From contig JANDJC010000014.1 in the NCBI GenBank assembly GCA_024331045.1, positions 1 through 59,458 on the forward strand: a stretch of DNA of 59,458 nucleotides, in the 5' to 3' direction. Source of the stretch: Nitrospira sp. (lineage in GTDB: Bacteria > Nitrospirota > Nitrospiria > Nitrospirales > Nitrospiraceae). This document shows, piece after piece, positions 49,807 through 58,222 of the stretch (positions are counted from its first letter, which is position 1; each line of letters begins with the position of its first letter). The position numbers and the translations under genes were made by a program. The notes below the pieces were generated by a model that worked only from the letters and a program-made list of their open reading frames with translations, did no database searches and was not told the DNA's origin.

Positions 49807-50027
49807 GGTGCAGGCTGGTTCAGGGCCTGTTTCTCGCGGGGTCGGGATGAGGATGACGGGTTGCTTCCTGCCCGAGCGTTGCATCACCCTTTGTCAAGTG
49901 GTTCCAGTGACTGCGACCCTTCCCCTTTCCCTGTTGGTTGTGGTCGATCCGAGGGACCGCCCCCCCTGGGGGTCTCAGGGGGTGAAGGAGAGTCACCCTC
50001 CCATACCAAGCTTGACCTATTGAGGGG

Positions 50028-50201
50028 TCAGTATTCGTCGATCTCGTCGGTTTCGTCGATCAACTCCGCCGTGATCTCGCCGGGTTCGGCAGTCCATTGG
50101 GCCAGGGGGATACCTTTGGCTTTCAGGATCGCTTCCTGCTCGGTTCCCGCCGCGATGGTGAGTTCGTAATGAATAGTCTGTCGCAATTGGAACATTCTCA
50201 T
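50028..50201 (-). CDS. Small acidic hypothetical protein
   Basis: A 57-residue soluble protein (MRMFQLRQTIHYELTIAAGT at the start, with a very acidic end TAELIDETDEIDEY). AGGTGA lies just upstream of the ATG at 50201; another ATG is at 50195. The pattern TIAAGTEQEAILKAKGIPLAQW suggests a compact alpha/beta fold. Function unknown. Confidence 0.55.
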   Translation of the reverse strand: MRMFQLRQTIHYELTIAAGTEQEAILKAKGIPLAQWTAEPGEITAELIDETDEIDEY

Positions 50202-50256
50202 CCTGTCACCTGTCGTCTCTCCTGTGGGATGTGATCTCAATCGAACGTGCTGCCAG

Positions 50257-50859
50257 TTACCGGGCCGGGTCCCCCTCGATGGGAATGATGATATGGGCGT
50301 ACGGGGTCCCGGCCCACCGCACCCACGGTCCTCCTTGTTCGGGAGAAGTCGGCAAACCGGCTAAGAGGGTTGGGTTGGGAAGCCTCACCATTATGTGGGG
50401 CCCCAATTCTGTTACAGAGGGATGATCGGCCGGCGCCTCCATGACGGAGGGGGTCGGGCTGTTTATTGACCGGCCGCCACGCAACATGTAGGCAAGGCCG
50501 ATCTGATCGCTGGCGGGGAGACGGTTGGCTTTCAAGGCGTTCGCAAACTCGGCCCAAGACTCGTTCATGCAGACGGGGCCCTGACCGCCCTTGTCTCGAT
50601 TGTCTGAAACGCATGTCCAGCCGTTGGTCCCTTGTCGCAGGACGTTCCCGTTCTGATCCAGAATCGTGGCGCGCGTCGAAAGGGAAGTCGGAGCGGCGGC
50701 CTCTGCGGTCTGAACCACGGCGTGCCGTATGACGTCGCGGCGGGCTCCTCCTTCGCCAAGAGCTGATGAGGTCATCAATACCTCCACGAGAGAGAAAACG
50801 ATGGCAGCCATGGGAATCCAGCACTTTGAAGCCATAGTTTGGGAACGTGTCGTCATCAT
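50257..50859 (-). CDS. Exported hypothetical protein
   Basis: A 200-residue protein with a signal peptide (WIPMAAIVFSLVEVLMTSSALG). The mature part includes RATILDQNGNVLRQGTNGWTCVSD, GPVCMNESWAEFANALKAN, QIGLAYMLRGG and GPHIMVRLPNPTLLAGLP. Two Cys near the middle could pair. AAGGAG is well placed before the ATG at 50859. I recognise no family or partner. Confidence 0.65.
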   Translation of the reverse strand: MMTTRSQTMASKCWIPMAAIVFSLVEVLMTSSALGEGGARRDVIRHAVVQTAEAAAPTSLSTRATILDQNGNVLRQGTNGWTCVSDNRDKGGQGPVCMNESWAEFANALKANRLPASDQIGLAYMLRGGRSINSPTPSVMEAPADHPSVTELGPHIMVRLPNPTLLAGLPTSPEQGGPWVRWAGTPYAHIIIPIEGDPAR

Positions 50860-51083
50860 GAGAAGGCTCCTTTCTCGAATGGTAGGACCATACGGTCATT
50901 GTATGGCAGGAAAGGGCTGGAGGGAAGGTCGGCGGTGCACCTCGCACCCACTGGTCGTGTCCACTGGCGCGACGACCGAGGAAGTCGCCCACTTAAAGAT
51001 GGGAGGTGGCACGACACCTTCGAAAGTATTATCATACACACATTGCTCTTCTCGTCCAGGATCAAGCTGTGAGGAGGTGTCGC

Positions 51084-51467
51084 ATGGCGGAAAAAATGGC
51101 GTGCCCTTCATGCAATGCTGATGGAACCAAGCGTTTGAGTGATGTCATTCGCCAGGAGGCTCTTGACGGGGTAAGAGGGGGCGTGGCGGAACGATATCTT
51201 CCGCCGCGGCAACCGTGGGGATATGTGCAGGGGTTTTTGCTGGCTATTCCCGTCAATGTCGCCATCATTCTGGGCTTCGGCACCCCGGGCGGATCGGAGA
51301 ATGAAAAGGCCATGCTGGATCTGATCACCACCCTGAGTTTCCTTAGCATTTGGATCGGATATGGGATGTGGAAGAACAAGTCGTACAAGAAAAAACTGGA
51401 GGAGTGGAAAAATATCGTGGCGGCGAAACTGCATTGTTTGAAATGCGGCCACGTGTTTGAAGGATAG
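51084..51467 (+). CDS. Membrane protein with split zinc-ribbon cysteines
   Basis: A 127-residue protein. CPSC near residue 7 and CLKC near residue 118 flank two membrane helices (FLLAIPVNVAIILGFG and LDLITTLSFLSIWIGYGMW). If the termini meet on the cytoplasmic side, the four Cys could form one zinc site across the hairpin. GAGGAGG lies seven bases before the ATG at 51084. No family assigned. Confidence 0.65.
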   Translation: MAEKMACPSCNADGTKRLSDVIRQEALDGVRGGVAERYLPPRQPWGYVQGFLLAIPVNVAIILGFGTPGGSENEKAMLDLITTLSFLSIWIGYGMWKNKSYKKKLEEWKNIVAAKLHCLKCGHVFEG

Positions 51468-51591
51468 GCGCGCTCTCCTCGACGAGTCGTTCTTCCGCTG
51501 CAAGAAGCAAGTGGTGCGGGCGATTCTCTCTCTCCGAACGCCGGACAACGTATCGTTGCGCGGCCGGCATGGGGCCAGGAAGGAACCATCC

Positions 51592-52044
51592 ATGAAGAGC
51601 CTGATCCGTCTCCGGTTGCTCCGACGTTGGGCGTTCTTCCTCGTTCTTATGATAGTGGGTCACGGTCCGGCTCTGGCCGGCTGGGTGGCTGTTGACCGAG
51701 ACTATCTCGATTCAGGACTGCGCACCATTTACATCGATCCCCATGTCATGATCAAGGAAGGACCGGTGGTGACCGTTCGACAGTTGACTGATTACAAGGT
51801 GATGCAAGGCAGCGTAGGATTCGGTCTGTTCATGATGTCCCCGCATCGGTTTTTCTCAAGCGAGACATTCAGGCAAATCGATTGCAGCCAAAAGCTGGTT
51901 CGCTTCCTGTCATACACGGAATACACCGGCCACATGGGAACCGGCCAGGCTTCCAGAGGTTATGTGGACGTGGATCGGTGGCTGCCGATCGAACCGGAGA
52001 CGATCAATCACGCCCTGTGGGAAGTGGTTTGTGCCGGCCAGTGA
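51592..52044 (+). CDS. Exported protein, surface-adhesin E-like
   Basis: A 150-residue protein with a signal peptide (RRWAFFLVLMIVGHGPALA). The mature part fits the 'surface-adhesin protein E' family: YIDPHVMIKEGPVVTVRQLTDYK, QIDCSQKLVRFLSYTEYTGHMGTG, then EPETINHALWEVVC. Two Cys probably form a disulfide. The family is common in diderms and adhesin function is not assured. AGGAAGGA precedes the ATG at 51592. Confidence 0.7.
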   Translation: MKSLIRLRLLRRWAFFLVLMIVGHGPALAGWVAVDRDYLDSGLRTIYIDPHVMIKEGPVVTVRQLTDYKVMQGSVGFGLFMMSPHRFFSSETFRQIDCSQKLVRFLSYTEYTGHMGTGQASRGYVDVDRWLPIEPETINHALWEVVCAGQ

Positions 52045-52178
52045 CACCCTTGTTTGCCCTGCTGACCCAGTGCGGCGCCGAGATAAGCGGGACTAGGTAA
52101 CGCTGAGCGGGCGAGCCGACGGTCCCTCTCTTCTCCTGACTGCTGGCGTCGGCCGGTTCCTTGATTCGTGGGAAGACA

Positions 52179-52400
52179 ATGCCGGTGACTCCCCCCACTT
52201 CCCCCCGGACCGATTGGCGGCTGCGGGGCGTGGTCGCGCGATCGGTGGGCATTCTTTCCATCGCTCTGGGGTTCGTCGTCGGCATGTACGGCCTCGATCA
52301 TCCTGCCTCGCTATGGCTTCGGACCGCGCTGGCGCTCCTCGTAACCGGCGTCGCGGCCCAAGCCTATGGGCTTTACTGCTCGATCAAACGGTTCCGATAG
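52179..52400 (+). CDS. Small two-helix membrane protein
   Basis: A 73-residue protein with two membrane helices (SVGILSIALGFVVGMYGL and WLRTALALLVTGVAAQAYGLY) and a basic end. GGAAG precedes the ATG at 52179. Function unknown. Confidence 0.5.
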   Translation: MPVTPPTSPRTDWRLRGVVARSVGILSIALGFVVGMYGLDHPASLWLRTALALLVTGVAAQAYGLYCSIKRFR

Positions 52401-52535
52401 AAAAACGTCTCGCTGTGCGTGTCGCCGTTCCGCGGTTTGCGCGGCTGGGTGGAAGTTGCCGCGTCAGCGCTCGTGGCGAGAGCGATATGTCCAGGGGAAA
52501 AATCATTGTGCGGCAAGGCGGAGACGAGCAAGCGC

Positions 52536-52805
52536 ATGGTCATCATGATGCAATGGCAAACTGAACCGGGCACAGAGACGGTTCCTGTTCCCAATCACCA
52601 TGAGTTTCAGATTGGCACGCTCCGATCGAATATTTCGAATATTCGTCAAGGCGAGATCGCTTGCACGGTCTTCGAGATGTCATGTGCGAATTCAGCAGAC
52701 AGCAAAAAGCACAGATTTTTGACGGTCCGCTGGAACGACTTGTTAGCCTTCGATGTCATTTGTACCAACGGTCACGAAGAATTCCGTTGCAGCGCCAAGA
52801 AATAG
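52536..52805 (+). CDS. Hypothetical protein in AT-richer patch
   Basis: An 89-residue soluble protein (QIGTLRSNISNIRQGEIACTV, then SKKHRFLTVRWNDLLAFDVIC) with four Cys and a basic end. The start is unclear: ATG at 52536, 52545 or 52548, none with a strong ribosome binding site. Base use is AT-richer than the neighbours, and its last 50 bp overlap the 3' end of an opposing open frame. Coding status is uncertain. Confidence 0.35.
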   Translation: MVIMMQWQTEPGTETVPVPNHHEFQIGTLRSNISNIRQGEIACTVFEMSCANSADSKKHRFLTVRWNDLLAFDVICTNGHEEFRCSAKK

Positions 52806-53100
52806 AACCACAGTGCCATACCATGAACCCAAACGCAGCCAAGATGGTGGACAGAAGCCAGCCTTGCCAACCCCATTGACTCAACGGGACGTTGTTTGCT
52901 GCTTCTAAATATTCGGGAACAACTTTCCCAAGGACATACCTGCAAAAGCCTGCAACCAGGAACCCAGAAATCGCAAAGCAGGCGACAAGCAAATCAGGCA
53001 TTTCAGAAAACGTTTTGTATTTCTTACGGCTTTTCCATCTAGAAATAAGTGATTTGAGCATGGGTTCCATCTTTGAAAGGCGAACTATTGAGTCAACCAC
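52756..53100 (-). CDS. Small membrane protein in AT-richer patch
   Basis: A 114-residue protein with two hydrophobic helices (LLVACFAISGFLVAGFCRYVLG and WQGWLLSTILAAFGFMVWHCG). The start is a GTG at 53100 or ATG at 53070, neither with a clear ribosome binding site. Its AT-richer base use differs from surrounding genes, suggesting later acquisition. Function unknown. Confidence 0.45.
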   Translation of the reverse strand: MVDSIVRLSKMEPMLKSLISRWKSRKKYKTFSEMPDLLVACFAISGFLVAGFCRYVLGKVVPEYLEAANNVPLSQWGWQGWLLSTILAAFGFMVWHCGSISWRCNGILRDRWYK

Positions 53101-53500
53101 CCGCTTTGCCGGCTAGCCACGCGGTGTATTTTACCCTAGGATTTCTCTGTACCAGGCAAGAATTGTCCGCAATGTCGTTCTCATCTGAAATTTTGTCAAG
53201 ATACGAGGGTATGGATAGGCTGCAAAGCTCGGCGGTTATCCAGATATCGGCCAGCCGCATCTCTGGCATCAGTTCCACCATGGATGGGGATGGACGTGGC
53301 CGGTTGGCGGGGACATCACCGATCAGCCATGCCTGCCACACGCCATTACCTCACCTGCCACAGGCCATTGGTTCCCGCCTTTTCGTGTCATGGTCCGTTC
53401 GCCAGTGGCTTTTTGCTCCGTTCTTCCGGCAAGAGCGCATGGCGATTTCTCAGGCGATCGCGCTATGATGCCTTCGCTCATTGCCTCTAAAGGAAAAGAA
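53101..53500. other. Gene-poor stretch
   Basis: About 400 bp. A minus-strand open frame of 82 codons (53093-53341) reads plausibly (LCSLSIPSYLDKISDENDIADNSC) but has no ribosome binding site and overlaps the neighbouring start by 8 bp, so it is not called. Nothing else was recognised. Confidence 0.4.
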
Positions 53501-53920
53501 ATGAGGGAGAACGTGATCATGGACGTGGATGTGTCGGCTCGACGGGTGATAGCGATCGGCTGTGTGGTGGCGGGGGTCGGCGTGGCTGCCGGAGCGTTCG
53601 GCGCGCACATGCTGAAGACCCTGTTGGAGCCGCCGATGTTGGCCGCCTATGACACCGGCACGCGATACCAGATGTACCATGCTTTCGGGATGATCTTGAG
53701 CGGGATGGGTGCGAGGGTGTTCAGGGATCATCGACTTGTGAAAGCCGGGTGGTTTTTTGCCGCCGGGCTCGTGCTGTTTTGCGGGAGCCTCTATGGCATG
53801 GCGCTGCTTGAGTGGCGGTGGCTGGGGCCGATTACACCCATCGGAGGGCTCACGTTCATTGCCGGTTGGCTGTTGCTGGCCTGGCGGACCTGGCACGGAA
53901 TGCAACCAAGGGGGGAGTAA
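53501..53920 (+). CDS. DUF423 membrane protein
   Basis: A 139-residue protein with four membrane helices. GAFGAHMLKTLLEP, YDTGTRYQMYHAFGMIL, and FAAGLVLFCGSLYGMAL followed by LGPITPIGGLTFIAGWLLL are typical of DUF423 (YgdD-like). Function is unknown. The start ATG 53501 follows AAGGA; ATG 53519 with AGGGAG is also possible. It converges with the next gene, 14 bp apart. Confidence 0.82.
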   Translation: MRENVIMDVDVSARRVIAIGCVVAGVGVAAGAFGAHMLKTLLEPPMLAAYDTGTRYQMYHAFGMILSGMGARVFRDHRLVKAGWFFAAGLVLFCGSLYGMALLEWRWLGPITPIGGLTFIAGWLLLAWRTWHGMQPRGE

Positions 53921-53934
53921 AACGTTTGCGAGGG

Positions 53935-54918
53935 CTATGACCCAGATGGACAGGGCGCCAGGCGCTTGGCGGAGATTGGTCCCCAAGCTCCGCGATTGTT
54001 CAGAAACGATCCCTCGATCTTCATGGCATCGGTCACACCGTCTCGTTTGTGCCCTTCCGTGACGAACAGCAAACTGTCTTCCTGCACGAAGCCGCGGTCT
54101 TCCCACCGTAAATAGATACTGTCTCCGAGCACGATGGTTTCGACCGGGAGCGGATTTTCCGTTGTGGTTCGACCAGGCGGTGGGAACACCATGGTCAACT
54201 TTTGCTCCTGGTGGTTCTGGTGATTGTGGATGATCCACTGCCACGTGCCGCAGAGGCGAGAGAGACCCCTGGTCTGGCGGATACGGTTTTTCCACTCGTG
54301 GAGCGACCACCAGGAAGCCAGCGCCTGTTGTTGCGCTTGTCGAGCGACTTGCACCGCCACAGAAACCAAATCTGACGGTGCCGCTGAAGACGCAGGCAAA
54401 GGAGGCGTCTCGGGAGAGGGCGGGCGTGACAACTGTTTCAACAAATCCGGCAATCCGGTGAAATGAACGGTACTGCTCAGCCATTCCTGTTGAGCGTGAG
54501 AGGAAGTTGCTTGCGCTCCTGAAGGGGCATCGGTCGTAGACGACGCCGCATAGGCCGACTCAGCCAGTTGCCAAACCACCAAGGCGGCCATCAGTTGATG
54601 GACTGATTGCGATAATTCGGAAAGGCCTAGTTCCTGGGCGACCTTGGGTGACAATCCCTTGCCCTTGGCGCTCAGGATGCCAGCCGCATCGTGGAGGCCA
54701 AGGGAAGGGCCGACGGTTGAGATGAAGAGTGTCATGGCAGCGGCATGGGAATCGAGTGCGGCTAGTTGTGACGCATGGGTGGAGACAGCGTCAAACAGGA
54801 TTGCCGGCGACACCTCGTCTGCCGCCAAGGCCGCGGGTGGCGTGAGACACCACCAGGCGACAACTGCTGTCAGAAGTCCACTCACCGCGTGCCGGTGTGA
54901 AGGTGCAGCTCCGAACAT
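53935..54918 (-). CDS. Exported hypothetical protein
   Basis: A 327-residue protein with a signal peptide (AVSGLLTAVVAWWCLTPPAALA). An Ala/Ser/Gln-rich helical middle follows, then a C-terminal beta-rich part (GTWQWIIHNHQNHQEQKLTMVF, then LGDSIYLRWEDRGF, then MKIEGSFLNNRGAW) with a lipocalin-like look. ATG 54918 is preferred because AAGGA lies before it; a TTG at 54969 preceded by the same sequence is less likely. It lies 32 bp after the DLH-like gene. Confidence 0.6.
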   Translation of the reverse strand: MFGAAPSHRHAVSGLLTAVVAWWCLTPPAALAADEVSPAILFDAVSTHASQLAALDSHAAAMTLFISTVGPSLGLHDAAGILSAKGKGLSPKVAQELGLSELSQSVHQLMAALVVWQLAESAYAASSTTDAPSGAQATSSHAQQEWLSSTVHFTGLPDLLKQLSRPPSPETPPLPASSAAPSDLVSVAVQVARQAQQQALASWWSLHEWKNRIRQTRGLSRLCGTWQWIIHNHQNHQEQKLTMVFPPPGRTTTENPLPVETIVLGDSIYLRWEDRGFVQEDSLLFVTEGHKRDGVTDAMKIEGSFLNNRGAWGPISAKRLAPCPSGS

Positions 54919-54950
54919 CGCCAGGTTCCTTGCAAGAACTGGAAAAATTG

Positions 54951-55751
54951 CTAGGTTCCTTGGAAACAAGATTGGAGAAACCGCGCAGTCCGTTCCCAGG
55001 CCAGCGCCGTATCGTCAGCTCTGTACAGATCAGCCCTGACGTCGTTGCAAAATCCGCGAGCGGCGTCCGGATAGTGATAAGTTTCCACCCGCTTGCCCCG
55101 CTCGGCTGCGGCGGCGCGCAATGTCTCCATCTCCTCAGCGGAGGGCGACTGTTGTCCGGCCTGGTGAACCAGCACGGGTGCCACGAGATTCTTCGCCAGC
55201 TCACTGGGCGGTTGGGGCAGGGAGCCATAGTAAGACACGGCCGCTCTCAGTCGTTTGCGGTGGCAGGCGAACCGCAGGGCGTAGGAGCCGCCCATTCCAT
55301 AGCCCACGACGGCATGTTCGTTTCGTTTGGCAATGGTGCGGGTATTGAGATATTCGCAGCAGGAATTGATGTCTGTCAGGACCAGCGATGGATCTTGTCG
55401 TTCAGCCAGGGCTGCGGCCACATCGTCGTTGGCGGTCACCATGCCGCCTAGTCGCCCATAGAGGTTGGGGACGATGACCATGTAGCCTTCGCAGGCCAGG
55501 CGGGCGCCGAGATCCTTCATTTGGCCAGTCAGGCCCCACCAGTCGTGGAGGAGCACGACACCGGGATAGGTCCCCTTTTCCTGCGGCCAAAATAAGAGGC
55601 ATTCGACCTGATGCTCCTTTGGCATCCTCGTCCGGAAATAGGGATCGACCATTTGATCAGTGTGGGTGGGAATAGGCACACCGCTGGGGAAGCGGGCGGT
55701 TCCCGTACCGATTTGTGGGAGGCTAAACGGTGCCTTGTGCGCGGTGACCAT
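54951..55751 (-). CDS. Dienelactone-hydrolase-like protein lacking the catalytic triad
   Basis: A 266-residue alpha/beta-hydrolase of the DLH family: PGVVLLHDWWGLTGQMKDLGARLACEGY and VPNLYGR are typical. The nucleophile elbow, normally GxCxGG, reads GYGMGG (150-155), with Gly 152 in place of Cys. The Asp region reads HQAGQQSPS (196-204), and the His region, normally HGF, reads ARGF (231-234). All three triad residues seem to be replaced, so it may be a pseudoenzyme. No clear signal peptide. It has the same strand as the exported gene that follows. Confidence 0.8.
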   Translation of the reverse strand: MVTAHKAPFSLPQIGTGTARFPSGVPIPTHTDQMVDPYFRTRMPKEHQVECLLFWPQEKGTYPGVVLLHDWWGLTGQMKDLGARLACEGYMVIVPNLYGRLGGMVTANDDVAAALAERQDPSLVLTDINSCCEYLNTRTIAKRNEHAVVGYGMGGSYALRFACHRKRLRAAVSYYGSLPQPPSELAKNLVAPVLVHQAGQQSPSAEEMETLRAAAAERGKRVETYHYPDAARGFCNDVRADLYRADDTALAWERTARFLQSCFQGT

Positions 55752-55976
55752 GGGACTGAATATAGGAAGCCGTTCGCAGGATTGTCAACGGACTCACGGT
55801 TGACATCGCGGGACATCAGCGGTTGAACGGGTCTATGACGGTGGTTCCTGCCGTTTCTCTCGCTTTCGAGCCTCGTTTGTGCCATGGTTGGTGTGGTTGA
55901 CATCGTTGGATGGCGCCGTCGAGCCGCTGTGCGTCTGATCGGTACGACTCCTCTCATGTGAAGTGAGGATGAGACG

Positions 55977-56996
55977 TTGGAAGAGCATCAGCATCACGAG
56001 CCGATCGGCCTCGGGAAGCCAATCGGTATTGGATTAATCGGCGCGGGCCGTCACGGGATTCGGTATGCCCGGCACATCGTCCACGATCTGCCGATGACAT
56101 CCTTGCGAGCCGTTTGCCGACGACAGGTTGATCGCGGGCTCGACCTTCCAGGCGCCGAAGCGGTCACGATGTACGGCCAGGTGGAGGCATTGGTGGCCGA
56201 TCCCACGGTTGACGTCGTAATTGCCGTCGTACCGCCGGTCTTGACTCCCGAGATTTGTCGTCTGGCTGTGCAGGCTCGCAAACCTCTGTTGATCGAAAAA
56301 CCCCTGGCCGTCTCTGGAGTCGAGGCGCGGAGCATGGTGGCGCTCTCGCGGCGAGCGGCCGTGCCGTTGATGACGGCTCAAACCCTGCGTTTCGATGCCA
56401 CTATTCGAGGGGTCCGGGCCCGGAAGGAGCGTCTTGGTCGATCAGTGCAGTTGCATCTGACCAGTCACATCGAAGTCAAAGACACCAGAGCTGATCATGC
56501 TCAGGGATACGGCGGCCGAGGAGCCTTATTGGAGATCGGGGTGCATGTACTGGATTTGGTGCGCTATCTGACGGGTGAAGAGGTACGAGAGGTTCGTTGT
56601 ATCATGGACCGATCTGGGACGAACGGGCCGGAAACCGTCGTGTCTGCCTGCCTGGTAACGGAAGGAGGGACAGAGTGTCTCGTGGAGGTAGCGCGAGTGT
56701 GGGGAGAACGGATCGGAGTGGTGGAATGGAGGGGATCACAGGGGCTGATCAGGGCAGAGTGGCCCACCCGCCGTCTCTGTTGGGTGGGAGCCGGCGGGGA
56801 GCGGGAGGAAGTAGAGTTTCCTCCATCTCACACAGTGCTGTCGACGCTCAAAGCCTTTTTGCAGGCGGTTGCCAGTGGTCAGCCCATGCCCATTTCTGGC
56901 GAAGACGGTTGCCGGGCCGTTGAGATTGCCGATGCCTGCTATCGGTCTGCGGAATTGAACGGTGCCCCTGTCTTGCTGCCGCAGGTGTTGCTGTGA
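55977..56996 (+). CDS. Gfo/Idh/MocA-family oxidoreductase
   Basis: A 339-residue NAD(P)-dependent dehydrogenase of the sugar/cyclitol type. The Rossmann start is IGIGLIGAGRHGIRYARHIV, then VVIAVVPPVLTPEI, with the dinucleotide-site Lys in RKPLLIEKPLAVSG. The second domain has GRGALLEIGVHVLDLVRYLTG. Typical substrates are sugars or cyclitols, but it could also act in sugar-nucleotide or cofactor chemistry. The TTG start at 55977 is preceded by GAGGATGAG. No sugar operon is nearby. Confidence 0.87.
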   Translation: MEEHQHHEPIGLGKPIGIGLIGAGRHGIRYARHIVHDLPMTSLRAVCRRQVDRGLDLPGAEAVTMYGQVEALVADPTVDVVIAVVPPVLTPEICRLAVQARKPLLIEKPLAVSGVEARSMVALSRRAAVPLMTAQTLRFDATIRGVRARKERLGRSVQLHLTSHIEVKDTRADHAQGYGGRGALLEIGVHVLDLVRYLTGEEVREVRCIMDRSGTNGPETVVSACLVTEGGTECLVEVARVWGERIGVVEWRGSQGLIRAEWPTRRLCWVGAGGEREEVEFPPSHTVLSTLKAFLQAVASGQPMPISGEDGCRAVEIADACYRSAELNGAPVLLPQVLL

Positions 56997-57087
56997 CACG
57001 CCGGACAGAGTCGTTGCACGCCTTCACAAAGGGGGGCTTCAATCTCATCAGCCGATCTGTCTGACGTTCATCGAGCCATTGGGTACC

Positions 57088-57324
57088 TCACGGCTCGGCC
57101 ACGATGTGTGTGTCCGTTTCTTCGACACCTTCGATTGCGTGGATCTTTGAAATCACGACGTCCGAGAGGGCACGTTCATCCGCGACATTGATAAAGGCGA
57201 AGATATCCGGTCGTCCGAAACAGGAATGGGCCTGTTCAATACCGGGGATTCGTTTCAGCGCTGCGACGACGTCCTTGGCCTTCCCTGCTTTTACTTTGAT
57301 GAGAATGTAGGCCCTGGTTGCCAT
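57088..57324 (-). CDS. Stand-alone Lrp/AsnC ligand-binding domain
   Basis: A 78-residue protein that is only the RAM (Lrp/AsnC C-terminal) domain: AYILIKVKAGKAKDVVAALKRI, CFGRPDIFAFINVADERALSDVV and IHAIEGVEETDTHIV. It has no DNA-binding helix-turn-helix. Such proteins bind amino acids and oligomerise. AAGGAG is well placed before ATG 57324. It is convergent with the Gfo/Idh/MocA gene. Confidence 0.83.
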   Translation of the reverse strand: MATRAYILIKVKAGKAKDVVAALKRIPGIEQAHSCFGRPDIFAFINVADERALSDVVISKIHAIEGVEETDTHIVAEP

Positions 57325-57435
57325 GGTGGTCTCCTTTCCGTTGGAGGTTGTGAGAAAGTCATCTCTTCGCTTTTTACGGTGCAAACTCTCACGAATCCTC
57401 ACGAAAATCGGCGTCCGCCCACGAAAACGGTGGAG

Positions 57436-58113
57436 CTAGCGGGCGGTTACGCCCGGCATCAATTGGCGCTGCGAGGCGAACACTTCCTCAAATGTCCGTC
57501 CAGCCGAAACCAGGGCTCGCTCGCCGTCCTTGATCAATCGCATGAACTGTTGAAAGTCTTCTATTGAAAGGCGAAACGAGGCAAGCCCTGGTAACAATGA
57601 TCGGAGTTCTTCCGGGGAAGCAGCCAACGCCGCATCGGCCAGTGCCATTAGCACCTCCGCAGTCCAGCCTGTCGTTTGAAACTTCGCCAATCGCTGCTCT
57701 ATACCCTCTGCTCCTTGAGCGGCCAGCGCTCGATACAAAAAGGCTTGAATGGTTTGGTCCGTGCTTTTCATGAACAGGGACTGGATCTGAATGGTGACTC
57801 GAATCACGCCATCGGCTTCTTTGGTCCCTTCTGGTGGAAGGACGCCCGCCTGCTCGAGTGTGGCCAGCACCGCCATGGCCGAGCCGACTGAGGCACTCGC
57901 TTGCTTGATTGGTTGGGCAACAGGCCGGTTGAGTGCCTCGAACATTGTGGCGAAGGTGGATGGGGGAAGACATGACAAAAGAGATACACCCAGAATCAAT
58001 CTCAATCTTCTCAATCTAATGAGGGGGGCGATCCGAGCCCCAGAGAGGTGGGGTGTCGGAGAAGAAAAGATGAATCGGCACCGTGCTTTCGGTCTGGCAT
58101 CCCAGCAAGGCAT
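57436..58113 (-). CDS. Exported hypothetical protein
   Basis: A protein of up to 225 residues with a hydrophobic export-type segment (RLRLILGVSLLSCLPPSTFA), then a helical Ala/Gln/Leu-rich domain (KSTDQTIQAFLYRALAAQGAEG, FQQFMRLIKDGERALVS). The start is uncertain: a TATAAT at 58120-58125 on this strand makes ATG 58113 too close, so a TTG just before the hydrophobic segment may be used. Function unknown. Confidence 0.55.
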   Translation of the reverse strand: MPCWDARPKARCRFIFSSPTPHLSGARIAPLIRLRRLRLILGVSLLSCLPPSTFATMFEALNRPVAQPIKQASASVGSAMAVLATLEQAGVLPPEGTKEADGVIRVTIQIQSLFMKSTDQTIQAFLYRALAAQGAEGIEQRLAKFQTTGWTAEVLMALADAALAASPEELRSLLPGLASFRLSIEDFQQFMRLIKDGERALVSAGRTFEEVFASQRQLMPGVTAR

Positions 58114-58119
58114 GGGGGC

Positions 58120-58125
58120 ATTATA
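58120..58125 (-). promoter_or_regulatory. Possible -10 element, minus strand
   Basis: A perfect TATAAT on the minus strand upstream of the exported hypothetical gene. No good -35 is found at 16-18 bp, so a promoter here is only tentative. Confidence 0.35.
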
Positions 58126-58158
58126 CTGCAAAACCACGATGTCGGCGTGGGACATTTC

Positions 58159-58187
58159 TTGCAACGACCCCGAGCGGTTCCTATAAT
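58159..58187 (+). promoter_or_regulatory. Probable comM promoter
   Basis: TTGCAA (58159-58164) and a perfect TATAAT (58182-58187) are separated by exactly 17 bp, a near-ideal sigma70-type promoter. The predicted start of transcription is about 30 bp before the ATG of comM. It is divergent from the minus-strand -10 element nearby. Confidence 0.75.
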
Positions 58188-58222
58188 CACGCTTCCGTGA
58201 ATGGAGAAAGGCTGTTGGGCTC

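Noticed and set aside
52870..52895. Integron attC site (CAACGGGACGTTG stem)
   Set aside because: A short palindrome only; the paired conserved core sites of attC are not present and no integrase is visible.
53093..53341. Minus-strand 82-codon frame as a gene
   Set aside because: Reads plausibly in part but lacks a ribosome binding site and any family resemblance, and overlaps the next start.
53450..54484. Minus-strand open frame of 344 codons
   Set aside because: Overlaps the DUF423 gene antisense and the exported hypothetical gene in another frame; no signal or domain.
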